From assembly GCF_021462225.1 (NCBI RefSeq), contig NC_061794.1, positions 44,702,914 through 44,766,913 on the forward strand: 64,000 nucleotides of DNA, in the 5' to 3' direction. Both the position numbers and the translations under genes were made by a program. How positions within the stretch are numbered: the first letter of the stretch is position 1; the number at the start of each line of letters is the position of its first letter. The notes under the pieces are model-generated. The model worked only from the letters and a program-made list of their open reading frames with translations, ran no database searches and was not told the origin of the DNA. The stretch is from Girardinichthys multiradiatus (Eukaryota; Chordata; Actinopteri; Cyprinodontiformes; Goodeidae). Positions 45,107-57,999 of the stretch are shown piece after piece.

Positions 45107-45469
45107 TTTACAGCCTTTTTGCCAATTTCTCACATCAATAAACATTTAAATTGGCTCATACATTTTTAGCATTAAGCAGAATATTTAAATTATCCACAAA
45201 CAGAAACACGTGCTTCCTGTAGTTCATCCACAATATTGCTGTACTTATTTGACTTTGAATTAACATCAGCAAGAGGCTGATGATGATCCTCATTACAAAC
45301 CCAATGAAATCACTCAACACACAAAAAGCTCCATGTCGAGGACTTATATTTGACATTTCAACACTAGTAACATCTGATTGGCTTAAAAAAGACTTTACCA
45401 AGATATTTTCTTCTGTAATTGCTGACAACAGTTTGTCATAGATAGAAACTATTTAACTAATATGAATTA

Positions 45470-45595
45470 TAAACTGAATTTAACAGCATTGTTTGATTAA
45501 TAGGATCAATTGGAATATGTACTGTATGATTCAGTTGAATGGACTCTAAAGTGCCTTGAGACGACATGTGCTGTATAAATAAACTGCTTTCCTTT
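45470..45595 (+). mobile_element. L2-type LINE 3' tail
   Basis: AAGTGCCTTGAGACGACATG followed by CTGTATAAATAAACTG is the 3' end of an L2-like element, on the + strand and only about 120 bp long. Confidence 0.55.
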
Positions 45596-45599
45596 CTGT

Positions 45600-48325
45600 T
45601 GTTTCCACTCTGATGTCTGGCTTTGCTCACCTGGGATTTCTAGATCTGAATATCAACAAGTTACAACATTCATAGACTTTTTGTTTTACAGTGTGGATGA
45701 CTGAAGATAACCTGAAGAAACTACAGACAGTCGTTAACTGATATATGAAGATTAACAAAGTGAGGTATGGTTTCCTATCTGCCATGCAGCTGCATCTGTC
45801 CATCCATGTTCTGCTGCTCATCTGTGGTCCATTTGGTAGACCCGGACATCTTTTCTATTAGCAGCACTCCCCCGCTCAGCCTAAGAAGTCTAATGGTGTT
45901 CCTTGCTAGGCAGGGATATATAGTTCCTGGAATGAGATTTGGGTCTGCCTCCAGTTCTCCTGCTGGTTAGACTTGGCGGGAAAACCTGTGAATCCTCATC
46001 CTTTAAATGGGTTTGAGCCGTGGCTATACTCCAAGCTTCCCCCAGATAATCCTGCTTCCCCCTCTGTCCCCTGATGCTGCCACCCTGGTGTAGAGTTTTT
46101 GACAGTGCTTACACTGTACACACCACACAGGGCCGGGTGCCCATTCCCATTTCCATTGACCGAACAGGAAGACAAGCAGTAGAAAACAAATATGTGCCTT
46201 TTTATTATCCAGGTTTCCCCCAGACTGTGCTGCCTTGGGCAGAAGGTAATTTAGCCCATATCCAAAACCATGATTATTCCCAATTTTTTATTTTCACAAA
46301 TAAAGTAAAGGTTTTACAAATCAAAACTCTGTCTTTTTTAGGATTTAGTGGCCTTTATTCAGAGTTTTCAGACAGGAAAGTGAGAGAAGGGGTGGAAGAC
46401 ATGCTGCAAACTTTCCAAGCTCAGGAGTCAACGTTGTTTGATGTAAAATTATACAGTTAGGTTTCATTCTAGCACTAGTATTTCTGATTTCAGCAAGAGA
46501 TTATAACTAGAAACGATAAAATGCAGTTGGGACCTATTTAAACAAGATTATTTAGCCCTTTAGTGCATGGTCTCAAAGCAGTCACCAATTTTACCCCTTG
46601 TTAACGGATAATGGTTAGCAAGTTACTGTCTCTCACTCTGTTGCTGTCTTATTTTTCTTAACTGAGTACCCAATATGTTGCTAAACTTCAAATTGGAAAA
46701 CCTATTAGCTTAGACTTACTTCCACGGGTGAAATCACATGTTTACAACAACTGACCAATCCTTTGCAAGACAGCTATTAGTATGATGAGAAATATGCCAG
46801 TGCCACAAGATTCTATTACAACTCTACTGTACAAAATTACATTGCTACTCACCATACCGGCACAAATGATCACCTGAGATACAACCAGTTTTACCACCGC
46901 TAATCAGAACGGTGTGAATTTCCTCTAAGCTCCTCACGTTTGATGATTCTCTATACCCATTAATTAGAAAGACCATAACTGAAATGCTATCTCATCTACT
47001 AGTTCCCATCCAAATCTTTAATTTAGATGCAAATTTCTTAGGAAGAATAGGACAAGATTAGCAGAAGAAAATACTAAACATTACAGAGAAAATGCTAAGG
47101 ATGATAACAAAAAGGCAATAACTAGGATGGGGAAAAAGAAAAACCCTAAGAGGAATGACATGTTTGATGGATTGTTGTTCATAAAGGAGACTTAGAGTCA
47201 AGTGAGAGGAATGAATGAGCTGCATGTCTGCAGGCAGGAGGAGAAAAACTATGAGAGAGATGGAGAAAAAAACAAATCCTATAGATGACAGTGAAGAAGC
47301 AAAACAGAGTGTGAAAACTGCAGAGAGAAACTAAAATATAATAAGGAAACAAATGTGGTAGCAGAAAACAAAATACAATGAATGAATATATAAACATATG
47401 TGTATATTTGTACTTTCTGTTGTGGTGATAATATCAAATATATATTTGGGCTGTAATGTGATTCTGTTGGTCTAATATTAAATTAGTTTCAGCCCAAAAT
47501 ATTTTGTAAAACATTGTTAAAATTGTAATACGTTCTCACTCAAGTAGTGAGGTTGAATTTAAAGTGCAGGGCTTTCTTTTAAAGTCTTTGCTCAAATTAA
47601 ACAAAATAATAAAAATAAGCAAAAGAAAATGTGCCTTTGGAGAAACGTTGGCGACAAACACGACTTTGATCTGAAGGCTGTCTCAGTTTTGGGAGCTAAA
47701 TATGCTTCTGAACCTAGTATTTAATTTTGTTCCTACAGGAAAACAAAAATGGATTCTTAATGTACCTCGTGGAATATTCATGAGCACAGCAACCTTTTAC
47801 CATTTGGACTTTTCACATTAATTTCTCAGATGTTCTATGAGTTTCACGGCCTACTGTATTACAACACTGTTGAGGAAATCAAGGGTAGAACAAGAGGTGG
47901 GGCTTGTGCTCATGATGTCACACAGAAATCAGTCTATACAGTCTATGCTGTGAAAAAGTATTTGCTTTTTTCTTTACAAAAAATGTTTCCCACCATCAAA
48001 CTAATTTTACTATCAGACAAAAAGTAGATGAATGGGTAGATTTACAATAAAGTCACTGTATCCTTGTAAATTGTTCAATGTAAAGAGTTTTTTTTAACAG
48101 AAATTGATATTTTTAGAACTGTCCCTCAGGCACCATTATCAGGTTGCAACCACAGCATAATGATACTGTGATTAATGTTGCAGTAACAAGCTCTTTAATT
48201 TACACATTCATGCCAAGTTGTCTTTTGCCTTCATAACGGATTGGTTGTCTAATACCAGCTACTCCTTTTTTACATTAGAACAAAGATGAAGGACCTGGGT
48301 TGACTTGTCAAGTTTATAACAGCTA
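45600..48325. other. No gene; one possible SINE remnant
   Basis: The 128-aa open frame at 46,074-46,460 has no domain; its end (46,335-46,410, GGCCTTTATTCAGAG ... GACATGCTGCAA) resembles the body of a common teleost tRNA-type SINE in reverse. Otherwise I see nothing. Confidence 0.4.
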
Positions 48326-48330
48326 CATAT

Positions 48331-49500
48331 TAATTCAATTCAATTCAATTCAGTTTATTTATATAGCGCCAATTCACAACACATGTTGTCTCAAGGCACT
48401 TCACAACAGTCAGGTTCATACATTCCAATTAATCCTAACAATTGAACAGTTCAGTCAGATTCAGTTATTTATTCAAATTGGATAAAACGTTTTTCTATGT
48501 AAGGAAACCCAGCAGATTGCATCCAGTCAGTGACTTGCAGCATTCCCCCCTCCTGGATGAGCATGTAGAGACAGTGGACAGTCACTGGCGTTGACTTTGC
48601 AGCAATCCCTCCTACTGAGCATGCATGTAGCGACAGTGGAGAGGAAAAACTCCCTTTTAACAGGAAGAAACCTCCAGCAGAACCAGGCTCAGTGTGAGCG
48701 GCCATCTGCTACAACCGACTGGGGGTTTGAGAGAACAGAGCAGAGACACAAAAAAAACACAGAAGCACTGATCCAGAAGTACTTTCTATGGGAAGGAAAA
48801 GTAAATATTAATGGATGTAGCTCCTTTAGTCGTTTCACCTAGAAAGAAAGAACAGATAAACTCTGAGCCAGTTTTCAAGGTTAGAGACTGAAAGAGAGCA
48901 CATATAATTAGTTACAGTAAAAGCTCAGTCAATTTCCATGTCTAGGAGAGAGAAAGGGTTAAACACTAAAAGACAGGGCTATGTGGATCATCTGTAGAAG
49001 GTGAGCATTAAGTTGTTGCCAGCAAAAGCTTGGACGATGCCCCTCTCTAGAAAGGTGTCACAGGTAGACACAGAGCCAGGCCAGGTGTAGCTTCTAGGAA
49101 GAGAAAAGAGAGAACAAGGTTAAAAGCTGAAATAACAGCAAACAATGCAAAATTGGAGAGTAGTGTGAGAATGTAGCGAAGAGGGTGAAAGTGGTCGTTA
49201 TGTCCTCCAGCAGCCTAAGCCTATAGCAGCATAACTACACAGATAGTTTCAGTTCAGATTATTTAGTCAAACGGCGCTTATTTAGAACAATGTCGTCTCA
49301 AGGAACCTCACAAAGGGTCCCACTGATGGTCATTGTTCTACTAAAAACCACAAGGATTGGGATACCTCCCTCTGTCAGACTGATTATAACCATTGGAAAA
49401 GAGAAGGGGTCATACAGGTAGCAGAAATGGAGGGTGTGTTTGCACCTCAACCATAACTGAGCCGGTTTAGGCTAAACCTGACTCCCCCGTACTCCAACCA
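48331..49500 (-). mobile_element. L2-like LINE 3' UTR, copy 2
   Basis: Nearly identical to the 3' UTR of copy 1 from the (ATTGA)n tail at 48,331 through ACTCCCCCGTACTCCAACCA at 49,498. The truncation falls just before the ORF stop, so no coding sequence remains. Same (minus) orientation as copies 1 and 3. Confidence 0.85.
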
Positions 49501-49749
49501 AAATATATACTGTTACCAATAAGCACAGTCCTCATTGATTGGGTTAGGGATACTGTATATGATAAACAGAACAATACACATCCAAGAAAAGGTCTCAAGT
49601 AGACACTTTTAAAACATATACTTATAAAACATGCTTTATTCACAACACAATTGTGGAGTCTCTTTTTTAAGATGTTTAAAAACAACCTGATAAAAATTCA
49701 AAACCACTGCTTTCAGTGAAATGTGTTCTCATATGTGGGGCATATGTTT

Positions 49750-49925
49750 ACCTGCTACTTTATTAGGTATGTCAATTCAATTGCTTGTTAATACAAACAG
49801 CAGCTCAACCAATCACGTGGCAGCAACTCACTGCATTCAGGTTTCTAGACGTGGTGAATTTTAAACTCAGCATCAGAATGGGGAGGAAAGAGGCTTTAGT
49901 TTGGACCTGTCATGGTTGTTGGTGA
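49750..49925 (+). mobile_element. Tc1/mariner 5' fragment (third lineage)
   Basis: ACCTGCTACTTTATTAGGTA, AACCAATCACGTGGCAGCAACTC and CAGCATCAGAATGGGGAGGAAAG are the terminal and 5' leader phrases of a widespread fish Tc1 group whose relic also occurs at 62.3 kb. It ends before most of the transposase. Confidence 0.65.
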
Positions 49926-49927
49926 TA

Positions 49928-50085
49928 CAACCCAAATTTTAATGAAGTTGTGTATAACATAAATAAAAACCAAATACAATGATTTGCAAATCCTGTTCAA
50001 TCTATATGCAACTGAATTTACCTTAAAGACAATATATTTTATGTTAAAAATGAAAACGTATATATGAAATGTATGTATGAAATTT
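49928..50085. repeat. Dispersed teleost DNA-transposon fragment
   Basis: AACATAAATAAAAACCAAATACAATGATTTGCAAATCCTGTTCAA is a familiar end sequence of an abundant fish non-autonomous DNA element; superfamily not assigned. Confidence 0.5.
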
Positions 50086-50954
50086 CTGAAAACAAAGGGG
50101 TGTTCGGACCCCAGCCATGGTTACAACATGAAAGGCCAGTACAGACTTTCCTGGAACTTTCAAAATAAACTGCATTTAACCTACTTCACAGCCAAGCAAA
50201 CTGTAGCAGAGGACTTCCCATGATGCCACTGGCCGTATAAAACCCCCACCTTTCCAATGGTCCGATCTCTCTTCCACTGCTCCTCTGTGGGACCAGGATA
50301 GGGGAGGCAGTGTGCTAATGTCTCTTTGCTGGCAAACAGACATAAACTCTTCAAACTGGATCCAAGGGTGTCATAAGGTCATCGATCATATGCACTGAGT
50401 TAAGTACAGAAAGAATGAATTACTGTCTGTGTATCCGGTATTTATTCACAAAAGGGGGTAACAATTAAGGTACAAGCCTTGGTTGACCTTTTCTCTCTGA
50501 GGCCTGCAGAAGCAAACTGTGTTCCAGAGAAGTCTCCAGTAGAGATGCTGTCTCTACAAGCCGAGTCTGAAGGAAGGACAATGGCCCTGCATCACCGTGG
50601 TTACGGTAATGTGTAGTTGGTTGGCGGACAGAACGAGCCATCTTTCATCCACAGCTACAGAGGTTAGCTGGAAGCTAACCCTTTGTTCACAGAGCTTTCT
50701 TCACAGCTCTGTCTTAGACAGACAGAGCTGGGGTTTGAACCGGCCACCCACGGGTTACAGGACAAACCCCTAGCATTGTCACCACCGTCGCCCCTATCAT
50801 AATATGTCATCGGGTTCTTATTTGTGACCTGGTCTTTGGCAGTTTTTTTTTTTTTTACATCTGTTCAATTCTCTCTGCTCATTTAAACTGTTATAATGAC
50901 CAACTTCCCCAAACAACGTCACTCACTGTAGTTTTTTTCTCATCATAAAACCAA

Positions 50955-52805
50955 ATAAGTTTGAAATTTTGATCAAGGTCTTTTTATTGAACTGATACTG
51001 TACTTGACAACAGTTACAACAGTATTAATGAAAAAAGAGTTGAACAATATTCTGTACATCTATGTTTTTAAAATAGGTAATATGTTAAAAGATCTGAGTT
51101 GAGCCTTTCAGCATGTATCTATGATCTTCTCCAGCTGTACATAGTACATGACATCCTTAAGCCTGTGCCCATCGACAGGTGGTAATGGCTCTTTCCATTT
51201 CAGTAAAATCCTTCTCCGGGCCAAAAGTGTGCAGAAAGCCGTCAAATTGGCATGAGATTTAGTGAGACCGGCACTACTAAGCATCACCCTAATAATAGCT
51301 ATGAAAGGACCAGGTGCAATTGAAATGCCACATATTTTAGACAAGGTTTCAAATATACATTTCCAAACGTCACCCACAATTAAGGGCAAGCCTAAAACAT
51401 ATGTAACAGAGAAACAGAGTAATGTCTACTCCGGTCAAATGTGGAATTAAACTCACCATTGATCGTACTCAGTCTGGTTTTAGACCAGTGGAGACAATGG
51501 ACCACCTTGAACGGAATCACTATGTTTAAGACAGATAGGTGATGAAAACAGTCAAATGGGTGAATTAGTCAATTATCCTATGCTAAGTCTCATCTGCAAT
51601 ATGTTCACACAAATCTCTTTCCCATCTTCCCCTGAGCAACTGCAATGTCATCAACTTATAGTTACTTAATAACCCATAAACAACACCTATAACATGTTTG
51701 GCATCCAGGTTTAAGATCAAAGATATCATCTAAAAAAGATGGAGATGGACAGGATGGTAAGCAATTAATATTAGAGGCCTAAAAGCTTCTGAGTTGTAGA
51801 TACCTGAAGAAATGGGAACGAGGAATCTTGAACGTAGTCACCAGCTGTTCAAATCAATTAAATACATTGTCACAGAAAATATCATAAATTGATGTCTATA
51901 AGCTAAAAACCTCATCTGTTAGTTGTGATGAGAACGTACAATGTCTAATGGTGTAAGGGTCACTTCCAACAGTTAATTCTGAGCTGGTAACGTAATTTGA
52001 GAGAATGAATAACAGTAGGATTTGCTGTAAAACTGGAGATATGTCCAATCTGACACAAAACACAGACAGCTATGAAAATTGTTTTACTGACAGTTTTCCA
52101 GTGTTGTGCATGACAACAGATGGTCTTTCATCCAGTATAATATTGGCCCTACATTAGATGCCCAGTAATTTAAAAAAAGTTTGGGAGTGCCAGACCTCCT
52201 GTGCTTCGTGGCCTTTGTAGCACACTCTGTCTTTGTCTAGGTGTTCTTTTGTAAAGGAGAACATTTCTCAGATAGTAAAAGGAGGACATGGTTAGAATTA
52301 TTGGAAGGGTTTGAAAAATATCTAAAAATGTAGTAACTGTACTCAGTGTGATGATATTTATTCTACCAACCAGCTAGAGAGGCAATAACTCCCATTTTTC
52401 AAAATCTTGCCTTAACTTACATGGTAAGGAGGATAATTTGTTTTATGCAACTCCTTGTGATTCTGTGTAACCCAAATACTGGAGTATTGGAATTATTATA
52501 GCAAAGTCTGAAAGGGGCTAAAGCAGACAAAAGTTCCCTTGTTGCTCTACCAATTGGCATCGCCACGCTCTTCCCAAAATTCATCTTATATCCAGAAATT
52601 GCTCCAAACTTTATATGCAGGTCTAAAAGTCTGTTTGAAGGGTTCAAAATAAACAGAAGCATGTCATTGGCATGAAGGGGGATTGCCTCAATGTCAGTAC
52701 ATTGTCTCAGAGCAAAGGTTAATGGTTCAATCGCAATAGCAAATAGAAAGTGGGGGCAGGGGGCAGCGCTGTCTCGTGCCACGTTGAAGCTCAAAAAAGG
52801 GGGAC
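50955..52805 (-). mobile_element. L1-like LINE, 3' half, decayed
   Basis: Leftward. The 5' edge near 52,805 enters at FFELQRGTRQRCPLPP, the RT motif before the active site. The active site region reads PLHANDMLLF, where FADD/YADD has become HAND. Then GAISGYKMNFGKSVAMPIG follows. The far C-terminus is at 51,389-51,108 (ETLSKICGISIAPGPF, ARRRILLKWKEPLPP). Many stops separate the parts. A (GT)n tract abuts the truncation point. Confidence 0.75.
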
Positions 52806-52808
52806 AGA

Positions 52809-52823
52809 TGTGTGTGTGTGTGT

Positions 52824-52860
<37 letters not shown>
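52809..52860. repeat. (GT)n microsatellite
   Basis: About 50 bp of GT units with one TATG interruption, at the 5' edge of the L1-like fragment. Confidence 0.93.
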
Positions 52861-52863
<3 letters not shown>

Positions 52864-52869
52864 GCAGGC

Positions 52870-54605
52870 ACAGACACAATACTGCTGTTAGACGCACACT
52901 GGTAGTGTTTTGGGGGACCTGTTCTTGATAATTCTTGCCTCTCATTTGCTTTTAACTTGACTATAAAGCATTTTCTTCTGTTCTAACCATCAAAACTAAC
53001 AGTTGAAACTGAGACTTTTTGGCAGTCCGATTTTGTTGTTAATGGAGTTTCAAGATAAGTTTGCAGCTACAACAGAGAGTTAAGGAAGACGTTTTTCTTT
53101 CACTCCTGAAGAGAGACTGTTTAATGATGTTGTTATGAGCTTCACTCACTTCAAGTTTATCATGTAAAAAACAGCATCATATAGAGAAAAGTTCTCAAAG
53201 AAATGAGTGCAACTCTTTACCATGTTAATTTGAACCCGTTCATACATGTATACTGCATGGTACTTAATATTTAGTCACTAGTGATATTGTCCAGAGATCC
53301 ACAGAACTCACATAGGTTTGACATAGTTATTTTACATTAAACACTGACTATAACAATCTCTACTTGGTGTAACTTAATATTATTGCTGCCAATGTAAATA
53401 ATTTTATCACACTTTGTTTAAAAACTGATGGAAAGTTTCATGCTTGAAAGCTGTAGTTGGGAAACATCAAGTATTGGACCAACTCAAACCTTCTGTGATT
53501 TGAGAGGTCACTAACATCACTAACAACCCAAATCACCCAAACATCATGTTTATAAAACCACCTGGTGGTAGAGGTGCAAGGGGGGTGGAAAAGTGGGCTA
53601 GGGCTGCACAGAACTTGCCAGGACATTCGGCTGGTCTCTGATAAGACATCTTAAATAAGAACGTCAATTCCTTCTCTCATCTAAATCTAAAGTAGAATAA
53701 AGTTATACATCTGAACAATAATGTCAATAACTAGTTTTACCACTCGGTACCACCACAGTGGTTTCAAAAGAATGCAACATTTGTTTCATAGTGTTGTGTT
53801 TAAGTAACTGAAAAAGCAAGACTTGCCAAGTTCAAAAATATTTTGTGTAAAAAGACAAACAGATGTAAGATGCAAATCCAAGATTTAGCAGCATTCAAAA
53901 TAGAAACAAAGGAAAAGAAATGCACAAAAACAACAGAAGAATAACATGCAACTAATTAAATGAAGAAGAACATTGTTGCAAAGATGACATTCTGGCCAGA
54001 CCAAGGATCAATAAGGTCTTGAAATTAATTTAGAGGTCAAATTAAAGAATGCAGCATAAATGACAGACAGGAAATTAAAGGTGTGAAATGGTATTAATAA
54101 AACAGGAGACTGCAGGCTCTTCAAAGATAGAAGCTTAGAGGTCATCTAAGGAAAATCGCTTTATTCCAGTCCCAGTGAGACATTAAGCCCTGACCAACCC
54201 AGTCTCTCCAGGTCTTAGATTACATCATGTTGCATTTATTCATTCATGATTCATCTCTGTGTTTTATACAATTTATCTAGTCTTATTCAAGGCTGAAAAT
54301 AGGCTAGAGTTTTAATGGATAACTGAGTGAACAACTGACAAACGTACATTTCAGATTTATCTATTATTGTGCAATGCTTTTATTCACTGTAGCTTTCTAA
54401 AAATTCCCCTTCCCATAAAAGATGTAATTTTTAAATAAATCTAATACAAATATATTTTCTTAATTAAATAAAGTAATGTTACTGTGGTAAAGACTCAATT
54501 GGGCTCTCATACAAAAAAAGGAAATGTTTCATTTGTTGTTTATTTCATAATATGAATCTGTGCATTGAGTTTTTGGTTATTCTGTAGTTTCCTCCTTTTG
54601 GATTT
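52870..54605. other. No recognisable gene
   Basis: AT-rich DNA without open frames of note or recognised repeats. Confidence 0.5.
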
Positions 54606-54611
54606 CTCTCT

Positions 54612-54716
54612 AGGGCTGCACGGTGGCGGTCTTTCTGCATGGAGTTTGCATGTTCTCCCTGTGCATGCGTGGGTTCTTTCCGGGTACTCCGGCTTCCCAC
54701 AGTCCAAAAACATGAC
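54612..54716 (+). repeat. Abundant teleost dispersed repeat, 5' half
   Basis: GGGCTGCACGGTGGCGGTCT, GCATGGAGTTTGCATGTTCTC and CATGCGTGGGTTC...GGTACTCCGGCTTCC are the conserved core of a repeat found across teleosts; the reverse-oriented fragment at 61.3 kb holds the remainder. Confidence 0.7.
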
Positions 54717-54889
54717 AGTTTTTGGTTACAATTATCATTGGTTGAAGAGTTTCACACAAGCATAAGAGGCTGCTCTACTCCTTGATGGCACATAACAGAG
54801 GATTGTATCAAGTGAAAAGTATCCCACTTAGCACATATTAACTGTACATTCTTCTTTACTGCAGAGTGTTTTACGTGTGTTTAAGAAAA

Positions 54890-55115
54890 AAGCTTGAGCC
54901 TGGAACAAGCCTTCCAGGACTTTATGCTCAAAAGCATCCCCCCAGAGCACAAAGCTGCCATCACCATGCTTCCTCATGGGGATGGAGTGTTTCCTGTGAT
55001 TTAGTGTGTTCAGTGTTTGTCAAACATAGCAAATGTCAGATAACCACAAAGCTCTATTTCTGTCTTAGACCAAAGAAACTTCTTGGAGTATCTCAAGTCA
55101 TTGGCTGAATTCCAG
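54890..55115 (-). mobile_element. Tc1/mariner transposase relic
   Basis: The + strand text CACAAAGCTGCCATCACCATGCTTCCTCATGGGGATGGAGTGTTTC and TCTTAGACCAAAGAAACTTCTTGGA is the reverse complement of the central Tc1 transposase region around the first and second catalytic Asp. Frames are lost. Confidence 0.55.
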
Positions 55116-55911
55116 CCTAGATTTCATTTGAGTTCGTTTAGTTTGTTTGTTTTTGCCTCTCTCTCATACAGGTTTGACTGGTGAAGAACCCAGACAACAG
55201 TTTTTGTATATGCAGCATCACCCATGTGAGCCCCTGAAATGTTTAATTATATCAGAGTGGATGTAGGTGTCTTGCTTTGCCTGCCTCACAAGTGTGCATT
55301 AGACGGCGTGTTGGAAAACCTTTTGTGGCCATCTCCTGACTTGTTTCTTCATGTTGGGATTGTAGCCAATTTATACTTAAATAGAGACTGGGCAACCCAA
55401 ATATTTTATACTATAATCACTTGACTGAACTTTCTAAGGTTATGTCTATTTCACAAACTGTGACCCTGTTGTCATCAGTTAGCTGTTGAATTACCTCTGA
55501 TATTTTATAAGGGGGGAAAAGATATGCAATTTATTTACTTTACCTTATATATTTTAGATAATGGACATTAGGGTCTAAAAATGTTCCCAGTGTAAAATAA
55601 AAAAAAGATTTTTTTTGGCTAAAATGTTAAAATTATATTGACCGTGAACCCAAAAAATGATTAAAAAAACAAACCAAGTTGACTCCAGTTCTTGTAACTG
55701 AAACTCGAAGAACTGAAGTCCACTTGGTTTGTTTGGTTATTTGAACTTCTTTTGGATTTGCTATGTCCTGGATGACTGAGAATATTCTCCAGCATATTGA
55801 CAATGATTTCATTAAGAAAAACATTAAAATAATAAAACCTCCAAAGAGGGTGAATACATTTTAAAGGCATTCAATATCTGTGCTCTTTATTAGAGGTGCT
55901 AATGCTAAACT

Positions 55912-56113
55912 AGCCTCACTTCCCTGACAACATGTCAGGGAAGTGAGGCTATAAACCAAAAAGTGAGGTTATAAACAAAGTTTATATGAACCAAGTTTAT
56001 ATAAACTTTGTTTATTGCTGTAGGAGATTTTAATCATGCCAACATTAAGACTGCCCTGCATTAATTCCCCTTTAATTCGTTTCTAAACGAATTAAAGGGG
56101 AATTAATGCAGGG
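55912..56113. repeat. Cluster of three perfect palindromes
   Basis: Perfect inverted repeats lie at 55,912-55,929/55,933-55,950 (18-bp arms, 3-nt loop), 55,971-55,987/55,999-56,015 (17-bp arms, 11-nt loop) and 56,054-56,082/56,085-56,113 (29-bp arms, 2-nt loop). Between the second and third, 56,016-56,060 codes for AVGDFNHANIKTAL, a LINE endonuclease motif, so the cluster lies in or beside an old LINE fragment. Confidence 0.9.
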
Positions 56114-56371
56114 ACATTTAGACATTTCAAAACAGAATCTGACTCAATTCTAGGACTGATCACCTCTCTCTCTTCCTGTATCATTGTTATGAGCAGAAGA
56201 TTAGTGTTATCCATTACCAAGTTTGTAATAATCTGTCAAAAGCACAGTCTTCCACAGCTCTAGTAATAACACACATTGGAGTATATCTGAAGAGCAGGAA
56301 ATACTCTGACTTATCCTAAAGTGTCATTAAAGGAAAATACAACCACAGGTATGAACTGTATAAATTACTGT

Positions 56372-57062
56372 GTGGATGTCAGGATCTGAACTGCTGATCA
56401 TGCCAGTAACCAGTTTCCTCACTAGGTGTCGCAGGAGTCCTGAGATCTGGAGGCTGACAGGTGCTGGCTATCTGGTCAGCTACGATGCAGTAAATGGGAG
56501 GACTGCCAGCATATCAGCGGCTGACTGTTTTGCCCCAGTGGTATTACAACCGGCTCTCCTCGAATCTTGCATTTGAAGTGTTTTTTCATGCTAAGCTCTT
56601 GGTAACTTCTAACCTCTTCTACGCAGGTATTGCTCTATGCCTCGCTACCTTGGTTTAGAAGAATCTTTGGAATTCCCAAGGACTGTGAACTTCACCGGAC
56701 ATCTTACCTGGCTGGCAGCCCAAACGGATCGGTGTACTGCTTCAGCCGCGAACCCTGTCCACCCCACCTCAAAGGATTATTTCCCTGGCTCCTGCCGGCA
56801 CCATTCTCTGGATCAGCTCTCAGTCCTGACGCGCCCTCTCCCTGGCGGATACCGACACCCCATCAGTGAGCATTACCTGCATCTACTGCAACTGTCCCTA
56901 TTTACTATTACTTACCCTTGTTCCTCCTCATCACAGCCCAGCCCGGCTTACATGGTTGCCGGACCCTCGTTCCTGTCTTTGAATAAAATAACTGAAACAT
57001 TCTTTGTCTCTGAGTGTTCTCTGCATGTGGGTCAAGTCGGCAGTCAAAACTATGACAGTGTA
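56372..57062 (+). mobile_element. Solo gypsy-type LTR, copy C
   Basis: Spans 56,377 (TGTCAGGATCTGAAC) to 57,057 (AAAACTATGACA), 681 bp. Both ends resemble the LTR of the gypsy element at 40.2-45.1 kb, including GAGTGTTCTCTGCATGTGGGTCA near the 3' end and AATAAAATAA at 56,984. Flanks GTGGA and GTGTA form a 5-bp target duplication with one mismatch. The 143-aa open frame inside is not a gene. Confidence 0.8.
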
Positions 57063-57904
57063 TCATAGTTTGAATGTCATCCAAACAAAAGCCTTGGATG
57101 ATATGAAATGTATAAACACTGGTCCTGGGGTTGCCTAAAAATCTTGTGATGCTACAGCAGACTGCACAGCCAACTTAGCATCGATCTGAAAAACCAAACA
57201 GGCAGAAAGTAGATCATTTCAACATCAATATCAACCAAAGATGAGCGTTGGAATGAGTACGAGCAATCACAGACTACAAGAGAGACAACACCAGACAATA
57301 CCAGAGGGGGACATGGAGATGATTGAAGCTGTTTGCTTATTCTATCAACATTTATTTCCAAGTGAGAGCGGGGGGTAAACATGGTGCGTGTTGATCCACG
57401 GTGATCTGTTAAGAGCCAACAAGCTGAGCGTAAAAAGTGCTGAGTATGTTTAGAACAGCAATATCTGCCCACACAGACATACACTGGGACACTCGGTACA
57501 TTACTGCCTTCCAAAAATGTAAAAGCGTCATTTCTTTTCCAAAAATAAAAGATACATGAAGGTATTTTTCCTGTACACTTTGATTTGCTCACTTGGAGCA
57601 AAGTGTAAAAAAGATATTTGTAGCAACTCTATTTTGGGGTCACTTATTTGAAACGGAGAGCAGCAGTTTTATTGAGCATTGATCCCTTTATATGAGGAAA
57701 TACATTGTTTTACCTCCACAATATTTTTTACTGTGAAATTGAAAGATTTTGTCTGATAATATGACTGAGAAAGCATCTAAAAACATGACAATTAGTCTCA
57801 ACAACCACATAAAATGTATTCAGGGTGAATGAATGCCATAAATTTGATTAACATAACACCTGCACAGTGCTCCTACAGTGTGCTGCTTTAATGTGATCTA
57901 CCAC

Positions 57905-57990
57905 AATCCAGGTTCCTAAGAAAGCCATGGTGAGCTGCCTGAATGACTATCATCCTGTAGCTCTCAAACCAATCTTTATAAATGTTTTTG
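57905..57990 (+). mobile_element. LINE RT remnant
   Basis: VPKKAMVSCLNDYHPVALKP corresponds to the first RT block of Rex1-like LINEs (compare VPKKPTIVGLNDYRPVAL at 11.0 kb). Only about 30 codons remain. Confidence 0.6.
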
Positions 57991-57999
57991 CTCAGTTTT

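Noticed and set aside
46074..46460. 128-aa open frame starting MLPPWCRVFDSAY
   Set aside because: No domain, no splice or promoter support, and its C-terminal part overlaps a sequence resembling a reverse SINE body; treated as chance.
50100..50465. LTR-like stretch TGTTCGGACCCC...GGGGGTAACA with a TATAAAA at about 50,237
   Set aside because: TG...CA ends and a TATA box are suggestive, but no target duplication or mate was found, and the ends are not certain.
50690..50800. tRNA-like B-box (GGTTTGAACC) region
   Set aside because: Resembles a fragment of a tRNA-derived SINE; no A-box at the right distance and no foldable tRNA, so not called as a tRNA gene.
55640..55870. Repeat-looking block containing a short self-complementary GAACTTC/GAAGT theme
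   Set aside because: Reminiscent of a teleost repeat but I could not define ends or family, so not annotated.
57065..57601. 149-aa minus-strand frame
   Set aside because: Cys/Ser-rich random-looking translation without domain or splice evidence.
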